In this document: positions 43,309 through 52,200 of the stretch, piece by piece
Layout: each line of letters begins with the position of its first letter
How positions within the stretch are numbered: the first letter of the stretch is position 1
Origin: Opitutia bacterium
GTDB taxonomy: Bacteria; Verrucomicrobiota; Verrucomicrobiia; Opitutales; JABJCN01
Assembly (NCBI GenBank): GCA_018668635.1
Contig: JABJCN010000067.1
Span: forward strand, 1 to 53,902
Length of the DNA stretch: 53,902 bases
Reading direction: 5' to 3'
Program-made: the position numbers and the translations under genes
Notes under the pieces: model-generated
What the model saw: only the letters and a program-made list of their open reading frames with translations
What the model was told of the DNA's origin: nothing
Database searches by the model: none

Positions 43309-43417
43309 CAGGATTCGATTCTCATGTTTGGTTCCTAAAGAAAATAACCTACCTTCAATTGCGTCCAGTTAATTCCATTTTTGTCAGGAATGATGCCTTG
43401 CAGGTGTCATCAAATCA

Positions 43418-45253
43418 TCACTTGTTGAGGTATTCCGTCCGCCATGCAACCAAACCCTTGTTGTTCTTTAGTTTCACCTTGGTGGAGTCGTAGGTATATC
43501 CCTTGTGGTCACGGAGGTAAACAACTGTATTCAATGCCAGGGTCAGTTCCTGCTCCGTGGTTGCGGTGTTCAGAACCGAGTAAAGAGCTGGCATTGGATT
43601 CATTGCCTTGATCGATCCAAGGAATTCTGCCGCACGTACACGAACCATCAGGTTCCTGTCATCCAGCATTGTCTTTGCCTGCTTGACGAGGTCGGTGTCC
43701 ATTTCGCCGAGGACTGCACTGGTGATGCAACCCCAATACCGTTCGTGGGGATTTTTTGATTTCATGGCCTTGATAAGGCCTTTTCTTGCATCTTTTAGTG
43801 GGATAAGCCCAAGATTTGCGATGTCTATCAGTCGACCGATTTCCATGGAGTTTTTTTTCCCATATGCAATACCATTACCCAGTGCCTCCTTTACCATGTG
43901 GCTTTCCGGATAAAAGCTAAGATCGTTGATGTCTTTAACCTTCTTTGTCATCCGTTGTCGCATATCCAACAGGACTGAACGGAGTTTGGGGTCACCGGCC
44001 AGATTATTCACCTCATGTGGATCCTTCTCGATATCAAAGAGTTGCTCTGCAGGTCGACGTTCAAAAAACTGGCTTTGTACCTTGTTTAGTTTTCCGGCAT
44101 TGTAGAGGGTACGCCATTCAGCAAAAGCGAGCATCCTGTAGCGGTAGAAGTTATGCAGGCTGTCAGGATAAAAAGCCTGATAGTTTCGCAGGTAGGTGTA
44201 GCGACCTTTCCTGAGTGTTCGAACCAGATCATATTTCTCATCAAATCGATCGGCATAACCAAAGGCTTCATCCCGTTTTTTCAAGTCGTCCGCGGAGATG
44301 TTTTTCCCCAGGAAAGGGGTTCCGTCGAGTACCTTGGGGACTTCGATCCCGGCAAGGTGTAGGACCGTGGGCCCAAAATCAATGAAGCTGACAAATCCAT
44401 CCGTACGGGTTCCCCGCTCGTGGTCGACAAGGTGCTTGAAGTTTTCCGGGATACGAACCACGAGGGGAACATGGAGGCCACTTTCGTAGGCGTAGCCTTT
44501 TCCACGTGGCAACACTCCGCCATGATCGCCGAAGTAGAAGACGAAGGTGTCCTCAAGAAGGCCGTCTTTCCTTAATTTCTCAACAACTGCACCGACCTGG
44601 TTGTCGATGACTGCCATGCGGTCGAAATAGCGGGCGTGGGTATAGCGGAATGTAGGTGTGTCCGGATGGTAGGGGTGAAGGTCAACCTGTTCCACCGGGG
44701 CGGTGGTCTTTTCCTTTTGCATGAGACTGGCAGGGAAGTGCAGGGAACTTTCATGGGATGACGCAAATGACTGCATGTGGAAAAAAGGCGTATCTTCATC
44801 CTTGCGCCCGCTCCATGGGGAATTTTTGCTACCTGGCTTATCCCAGAGTTCCTTGAAATTGGCTACAAAGTTGTAATCCGTCTTGCGGATATTGGTGCAA
44901 AAATATCCATTATCACGAAGGATACCGGACCATGGTTTCAGACCCTTGGGTAGATTGGCGGTCGCTGTTTTCCTGTGGTATTGAATACCAACCCGAGGAG
45001 CAAGGATACCAGTGGCTAAAGTCGAGCGCGCCACGGAGCAAACCGGCGCATTTGAAAAGGCATGGTTAAAGGTCAGTCCTTCGGCGGCAAGTTTTTCAAT
45101 GGCCGGGGTCTTCCCCAGCTCATTCCCATAGAGTCGCAAATAATGGATGGAATTATCCTCAGAGACCAGGAATACCACATTCGGGCGAACTACCTTGGCG
45201 GAAAGGCCAACTGCAAGACAAGAGAAAACCAACAGGTTCAGTAGATTTTTCAT
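43418..45253 (-). CDS. Secreted sulfatase with non-canonical CSVAR signature and HEAT-like tail
   Basis: A 611-residue sulfatase of the heparan-sulfamidase-like type. Signal peptide: NLLVFSCLAVGLSAKV. The metal site reads NVVFLVSEDNS. The formylglycine position Cys72 lies in APVCSVARSTLATG, where the Pro of C-x-P-x-R is Val. The second metal site is FYFGDHGGVLPRGKGY. From about residue 470 the sequence turns to short helical repeats (KDARKGLIKAMKSKNPHERYWGCITSAVLGE and on), HEAT-like. Sulfatases of this type with such tails are common in planctomycetes. A 51-codon frame (45269-45424) lies just upstream on the same strand. Confidence 0.9.
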   Translation of the reverse strand: MKNLLNLLVFSCLAVGLSAKVVRPNVVFLVSEDNSIHYLRLYGNELGKTPAIEKLAAEGLTFNHAFSNAPVCSVARSTLATGILAPRVGIQYHRKTATANLPKGLKPWSGILRDNGYFCTNIRKTDYNFVANFKELWDKPGSKNSPWSGRKDEDTPFFHMQSFASSHESSLHFPASLMQKEKTTAPVEQVDLHPYHPDTPTFRYTHARYFDRMAVIDNQVGAVVEKLRKDGLLEDTFVFYFGDHGGVLPRGKGYAYESGLHVPLVVRIPENFKHLVDHERGTRTDGFVSFIDFGPTVLHLAGIEVPKVLDGTPFLGKNISADDLKKRDEAFGYADRFDEKYDLVRTLRKGRYTYLRNYQAFYPDSLHNFYRYRMLAFAEWRTLYNAGKLNKVQSQFFERRPAEQLFDIEKDPHEVNNLAGDPKLRSVLLDMRQRMTKKVKDINDLSFYPESHMVKEALGNGIAYGKKNSMEIGRLIDIANLGLIPLKDARKGLIKAMKSKNPHERYWGCITSAVLGEMDTDLVKQAKTMLDDRNLMVRVRAAEFLGSIKAMNPMPALYSVLNTATTEQELTLALNTVVYLRDHKGYTYDSTKVKLKNNKGLVAWRTEYLNK

Positions 45254-45268
45254 GAGTTTTAATTTAAA

Positions 45269-45424
45269 TTAATTTACCTTGGCGATTTCATTGGAATTGC
45301 ATTGTATTGAAGGCCTCCATTTAGTCAATGTCGCCTCTCCATTGGCTATCTTGAGTGCCTCGTCAATACTGGTTGAACCCAGTGTGCTTTGTACAATCGG
45401 ACGCATATCTACATCCTGTTTCAT
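45269..45424 (-). CDS. Small ORF of 51 codons upstream of the sulfatase (uncertain)
   Basis: A 51-codon frame starts at 45424 with aagga four bases upstream and ends 15 bases before the sulfatase gene. The translation begins MKQDVDMRPIVQSTL, contains TSIDEALKIANGEATLTKW and looks protein-like, but I recognise no family. It could be a small gene, a leader peptide or the remnant of a larger gene. Confidence 0.35.
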   Translation of the reverse strand: MKQDVDMRPIVQSTLGSTSIDEALKIANGEATLTKWRPSIQCNSNEIAKVN

Positions 45425-45494
45425 TCATTCCTTAAGTTTGGGCAAACTGAAAATGAAGATTGCCAATGCAGGTAAGTCTCCAATCTTTTAACCC

Positions 45495-46142
45495 ATGCCC
45501 AAGATTCACGATATAACTCTTGCAATGACACCCCGTATGCCGGTTTGGCCCGGTGGTCCGAAACCCGTGATGGATCGTGTCATGTCGATCGGTCAGGATG
45601 GTGCACCCTGCAATGTTACCCAACTAAACTTCGGCGCACACACAGGGACCCACCTGGATGCCCCGCTTCATTTTATCAAGGACGGGAACGGGGTGGAAAA
45701 ACTCGACCTGGACGTCCTGGTCGGTCCGGCACTTCTGGTCGAGGTAGGTGATGATGTTGACATGGTTACCCGGGAAACGCTTGAGGAGCTCGACATTCCT
45801 GCAGGCACGGAACGTCTGCTTATTCGCAGTCGCAATTCATTGGCTTGGGCCAGCAACCCGGAGGACTTTGACGAGACTTTTGTTGCGATCAGTCCCTGTG
45901 GCGCCCGCTGGCTCGTGGAACAGGGCATCAAGCTTGTTGGCGTGGACTATCTTTCCGTGGCTCCATTTCGAGACGACTACTCCATCGAGACTCATGTCAT
46001 ACTGCTGGAGGCCGGGGTGATCCCTGTGGAAGGACTCAACCTGGCCGAGGTTGATCCCGGGCAATACCAGTTGGCTTGCCTGCCAATAAAGATCGAGGGA
46101 TGCGATGGAGCACCCTGCAGGACGGTACTGATTGAAGAATAA
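45495..46142 (+). CDS. Cyclase-family (kynurenine formamidase-like) hydrolase
   Basis: A complete cyclase-family protein of 215 residues, matching the size of KynB. The start MPKIHDITLAMTPRMPVWPGGPKP is the family's standard first strand. The metal motif is FGAHTGTHLDAPLHF (about residue 49-63), and VDYLSVAPF and THVILLEAGVIPVEGLNL follow as in KynB-like enzymes. The true reaction is not shown: no other tryptophan-breakdown gene lies nearby. Starts without a ribosome binding site. It converges with the giant gene at 46255 across 112 bases; no strong terminator is visible there. Confidence 0.9.
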   Translation: MPKIHDITLAMTPRMPVWPGGPKPVMDRVMSIGQDGAPCNVTQLNFGAHTGTHLDAPLHFIKDGNGVEKLDLDVLVGPALLVEVGDDVDMVTRETLEELDIPAGTERLLIRSRNSLAWASNPEDFDETFVAISPCGARWLVEQGIKLVGVDYLSVAPFRDDYSIETHVILLEAGVIPVEGLNLAEVDPGQYQLACLPIKIEGCDGAPCRTVLIEE

Positions 46143-46254
46143 GGCCAGTTCTTCGAACCCGTCAGTTTATCCCAAACGCTTTATCCACAGATGACGCAGA
46201 TGTCCACCGATGTGATTTCGGTCTTCGTATTTCGGATTTCGGATTTAGGTCCGT

Positions 46255-49200
46255 TTATTCAACGCGCACCCGGAAGAATCCACTGCCTTCTGTCGCAGGG
46301 ATAAAGATGGTGACCTCGGTGAAGGAGTCCCGGTCAAGGCGATTCACCGAGGCACTTGAAAGATCAACCGGTTCCCATGTTTTCAGGTCATCAGAACGTT
46401 CCACGGTATAGGTGACACCGGTGGCCGACTTGTTCTCGGAGTAGCTGAAACTGACGTAGGTCTGGCCACTGCCATCCTCGACTGTGTCCACGATGGGGGA
46501 GAAGGTGGATCCATTGTTGGCCGGGTCGCTGCCGAGGGCATGCTCCAGGAGATTACTCATGCCATCGTTGTCAGCATCCTCAACTGCGGAAAGCAGGCTT
46601 TCGCCTTCCACTACAATTTTTTCTTCTGCTGAAGCGGCTACTGCAGCTGCTGCCACTGTCAGTTCAGCACTCAGTGTCAGGCTGCCTGCCGCATTGGTGG
46701 CGATTATGCTGTAGGTTCCTGACTGGGCGGCCTTTACCCCGCGCAGGGAAAGCTTGTTCTTGGTTTGTCCGGGGATATCCACCCCGTCCTGCTGCCACTG
46801 ATAGGTAATTGGTTTTGCACCCTGTATGGATGCGGAGAATGTTGCGGTCTTGCCATCTGCAAGATCCAGGTTCTTGAGTGCCTTGGTGGAATAGGGCTTC
46901 AGAATGACTGTTATCTTGGCCGACCGAGTCTTTACGGTGCCAACGCCGTTCTTGATTGAACAGTAGTAACTGCCTGCGTTTTCCGCGGCCGCACTTGTGA
47001 TGGAAAGATTTGCCGTGTTTGCTCCACTTATTCCATCCCCGTCCTTGACGGCCTTTTTACCGTTGTACCACGTGTAGGTTGATGTGGTGCCCTTGCTGTC
47101 CAGGCTGTCCACAGTCACACTGAGGTTGATGGCAGTGCCTTCATTCACGGATGCGGCCAGCGGATCGGCTGAAATGATCGGTGCGTAGTAGACCACGAGG
47201 TCGGCCTCATCACTGGTGGCGGTTCCACCTCCATTGATGGCCTTGACCCGGTACTTACCGGCATTCTCCGTCTTGATCTTGCTAAACTTGAGCTCACCCT
47301 TGGTTGCCTTGGGAATCGCTTCCCACGTGACGCCGTCACCATTGAGTTTCTCCCACTGGTAGGTTGGGGTCGGGTCACCATTTGCAACGGTTTTCAGAGA
47401 AACCTTGCGACCTTCATTAATGCTGTAGCTGCGTGGCTGGGTTTTGAAGGTCGGCACAATGTACATGCCAAGCTCGCCTCCCTTGCTGTATTCTCGACTG
47501 GCCCCGTTGTCGACCATGCATCGGTAATCCGCAAGTAGTTCCGGTTGTACATCGGCAATGGACAGGGTGGGGGAGGTGGCTCCCTCGACAATGGACCACT
47601 TTCTGGACTTGGGGTCGAATTTCTCCCATTGGTAGGCCAGGGTGCCATCACCGGTTGCCGTAATTGACAAGCTACCGGGTTGTCCCTGGACAAATGCGGC
47701 ATCCTCCGGGTCGGCGGTCACCTCGACCGAGCCGATGACGGAGACCTGGAATTCATCACTGGTAACCTTCCCGGCTCCATTCTCAACCTCCACCTGGTAG
47801 GTTCCGTTATCCTTGGAAGCCGTTACCTTTTTCAGGGTCACCTTGTTCTTGGTGGCCTTGGGGATTTCCTTGCCATCCTTGAACCATTTGAAACGCAGTG
47901 TCTTGCTTCCGGTTGCGGCCAGTTCAATCCTGGCATTGCTACCCGATGCAAACAACATATCCGTCGGTTGGATGGTAATAACTGGCGGATCCAGGACCAC
48001 AAGTCGCGCGGTCTTGCTGTTGACCTCCCCGGCGTTGTTGGCAACCACGACCCTGTAGTTGGTTGCATCTGCAAGCGTCGTGCCCGAAATCGTCAGGGTT
48101 GAAGATGTCCCTCCGGCAATATCCTTCCATTTTCGATTATCCTGCTTTTGCCATGTGTAGGTTGGGCTTGGCTGGCCACTGGCCTGGACGGTAAAGGTGG
48201 CATCGCCGCCGGTTGCCGTATTTTGGTGGGATGGGTGCGTGCTGATAACCGGTTTGTTTTCCTCGGGCACCAGTTCCCCGGTTGCCTCTTCCAGCTTGAA
48301 AAGTTTCAACGACTCGGATGCGCCAAGCGAACGTTCATAGATTCGAATATCATCCAGCCATCCGTTGAAGAAGCCTGCCGGGCCATTTCCGACAAGGACA
48401 TCCTTGTCCAGTTCTGTGGATACCGTGGCGGATGTGCTACCTGTCTGGGTCAGGGTCTCGCTTACACCGTCAAGGTGGATCGATGCATCATCCAGAGCTC
48501 CATTCTCGGGCAGAATGACAATGAACTGGTGCCAGTTGTCGTCAACCAGGCTGGTTGAACCCTCGATGGTGTTCCCATCTGCCACCACCTGTAGAACCCC
48601 GGCATTCAAGTTGACTTCAAATGTGTTGCCGCTTTTTCCCCAGGTGACCAGGCCACCGGTGCTTTCCGTTGAACCACTGGCTGTCCAGAGTGTCTGCACC
48701 TGGAGCGCAAGGGCACTGAAGTCTGATTTCTGTTGTTCGGCTAGATTGCCAAAGCTGGATTGGGCACTGCTGTCCTCGGTCAGGCTGTTGAAACTTGTTT
48801 GTTCTTGCGCAAGACGTGTGTCCAGCTCGGTTTCCTGGTTATCCAGGAATTGTGAAAGTTCGGACTTCAAGGTCAGTGCATCATTCCCCGATGATTCCAG
48901 TTGGTTCAGCCTTGAAGACAATGCTGACTGCAGTTCGTTGAGGATCGTCGTATAGTCAGAATCCATGCTGTTTAGGGAAAGGCCGTAAGTCGATTCAAGG
49001 TCGTTCAGGCTGCTTGAGTAGTCGGACTCCATGTCGTTGATTCCACTGTTGTACTCGGATTCCATCCCGTTGAAAACCCCGGGAAGCATGTCAGATTCCA
49101 GACCTACACGAACCCAGCCGGAAACGGTCCTTGCAGATGCACCCTGGCCGCCCTTGAACCCGGTTGCCTCGATATAGGACTTCGTGCCGTTGAACTTGAA

Positions 49201-52200
49201 TGCGCTCTTGCCGATTCCGTTACGGTCGCGATCCTCGCTTACAGAATTGGCCTTCCCATTCGTCTTGTTCGGACTGTTGTCCGTGGCCTGGTTCTTGAAC
49301 ATGAAATAACGGGCCAGGTCCTTGGTGGCCATGAAAGGGAAGTCATTGGGATCGTTGGGGTCGGTTTTCCCTGTGACCTCGGCCTTGTCATCAAAACCAT
49401 CCCCGTCCGTGTCGGTCAGTACCGGGCTGGAACCATGGATATTGGCTTCATCACCATCCTTGAGTCCGTCACCATCGGTATCGCTGTTATACGGATCGGA
49501 ACCGAGGCTTTGCTCATACAGGTCGGAGAGCCCGTCTTCATCACTGTCCAGTGAGGTGTCCCCGAAGTAGGCGATTACACTCTTGTCACCATTGACAACC
49601 AGAGTCGTGCTGGCCGAAGTGCCGGATACATCCCCGGACCAACCTGCAAAATCTGTACCTTCATTTGGCGTTGCTGTGAGGGTTACAACGCTGCCGGCAA
49701 GATAGGCACCTCCACCGCTTATGGTTCCGTTCCCAAACGGCTCAACAATTGTCTCCACCGTGTGGTAATTTTGTCCGCCATTGTCATTGAGGATTGCTAT
49801 GACTGTGGTGTCACCGGTCAACACGTGGCTGTATGCATGAGCCTTGCTCAACTGATTTCCCTCGGTATCTTCCCATCCGCCAAAGGTTGCATTGCTCTCG
49901 AGGTCAAAGGATAGGCTGGCACTGTCACCAATCTTGTAGACGCCGCCACCCACGACTGAACCCAGGTGGGACGGGTTCACCTTGATTGTCAGCGTGGCAT
50001 CCGGTTCAGACGGGGCGGAGACCACCGGGCGCACTGTGATCGCATACTGGAACCATGTCTTGTTGAAATCCTTTCTGTAGGCCACCTGTGTCTGGTACTT
50101 GTCGGAATTTCCGGAACCACCCCGGGCCATGCGGACAGCCCAGTTGTCAGTCCCGATCCGGTCCCTTGCCGGACCCTTGGGATCAGCAAGGCTGGCCTCC
50201 GGTTGGGCATACCAATTATTCCAGTTCCAGTCCCAGCAGGCTTCCCATGCATTGCCGGACATGTCATGGAGACCATAGCTGTTTGCCGTATAGCCACCCA
50301 CACTTGCCAGGGACCTTACATCGGTTTCCTGGTCATAAAATGCATCCGTATTTGCAATACTGTCCCCATGGGGGTAGAGTAGGCCGTTTGCACCGCCCCG
50401 GGCGGCCTTTTCCCATTCCGCCTCCGTGGGCAGCCTGTATCCCTTGGCCCGCCAGTCCACATGGGCCTCTGTGATCAGGAAACCTGTAAAGTCTGCTCCG
50501 CTCCCGTTTTGTTTGGGATCCGTGCGGTATACCTCCTTTTGAGCCGTGTCCGTGAAGTAGACCGGGGCAAACCCTTCCATTTCCGAGCGTGCGTTGGTCC
50601 ACTTGACCATGTCATGCCATGAAATTCCGGTAATAGGGAAATCATCCTTGTAGCCCGAGTCGGAGTGGGGCCTGTTGCGCCCGTTGGCCTCCGAGGTGGA
50701 GTAGGAGAAGCTGTAACCGTTCTGGATCGCCCAGTTATGTACCTGGTACCAGAGGGCCTTGCTGGTCTCATAACTGTCGATATAGTAGGCACTCACATCA
50801 ACCTGGTGGGCCGGCTTTTGTTCCTTTGCCCGCGAGCCGCTGTCGCCCATGGTGAATTCACCGGCGGGAACGTGTTTCATGGACTCAGGCAGCCCATAGT
50901 CGAAAACCGCCTCAACCTTCAATCCTTCCTCCACAGTCAGCACCAGCGTCTTCGGGTTTGCCTCGTCCACCTCCTGCTCAACCCCGTTTAGGCTCCAGTG
51001 GCTGAAAGGTACCGTGTCCGGGGCGGCCAGTTCCTCGGCCACCAGTGTTATTTCCGTGCCGTGCAGCACGCTGCCGCCTCCGTGGGCATATCCATGGCGG
51101 TCCGGGGATACCAACACCTCAACCTCATGGTAGGTGCGCGCAAAGTGGGCGTTGAGCGTCTTGTCCGAGTCCATGGTCATGGACAGGGTCAGGTCACCTG
51201 AGTTCGCTCCGGCCGGAAGGTCGCCGGTCCATCCGGAAAAGGTGTAGTTCGGGTCGGGAGTCACCGTTACATCCACGTTGGCGTCCTCGTCATAGAGTCC
51301 GGCACCCGGTGTCAGGCCACCCTCCTCGGGCAGTCGGTTTACAGTCAGGCGGTAGCGTACCGGCTCCGGTTCCTCGTTGGATACGTTGACCGTCAACGCC
51401 TTGGCAAACGTGGCTCCCGATGCATCCGTCACCTGTACCCGGATGCTGTAGCTGTTCTTCGATTCGAAGTCCAGGAAGTCATTGGTCACCAGCTCATTAC
51501 CGTTCTGGATGAAGAAGGAGGCATTGCCGGAATCCCCGCTGCCGGCAACAAAAGCAAAGCTGTGCGAGTCGCCAACATCCGGGTCCGTAGCCGTCAAAGA
51601 ACCCACTGCCGTGCCGAATGGCTGGTTCTCCCCTACCGAATTGCTGGTCAGCGCAATGTCGGTCGGGGTGTCATTCTGATCCAGCACCGTCACGGCGACC
51701 TCGCGTTCTACTGTGTTACCACCAGCATCCGTACTGCGGACGCGGACGCTCGCCGTTGGGTTTTGCACCTGGCTCAGTACCGTATTGGTCTGCAACTGGT
51801 TACCCGAAATGCGGAACAGACTATTGTTCGTGTCTCCGGTGCCGGAAACGAGGCTGTATTCAAAAGTGTCCCCGCTATCGGGATCGATGGTCGACAGGCT
51901 GGTCACCAAGGTTCCCACTGCCAGACCCTCACGAATTGTCCCGGATTCGGGGTCGGTGGTTATGGCTGTAGGTGCATCCTGCCCGTCAGTTACCGTGATA
52001 CTGATCGCCTTGGTGAACTTGTTGCCTCCGGCATCCTTGCTCTCTACCCGAATACTGTACTGGCTTTTGGATTCAAAATCGAAGGATCCTTCGGTGCTGA
52101 TGGCACCTGATGCCGGATCGATTGTGAAGCTGGAATTGTCGGTGTCACCCGTCCCGCTGACTAGTTTGTAGGTGTGGGGTTCATTTTGCGGCGGTGCCTC

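Noticed and set aside
50020-50880. A functional formylglycine-generating enzyme for the window's sulfatases
   Set aside because: The active-site cysteines are missing and the domain lies inside a giant surface protein.
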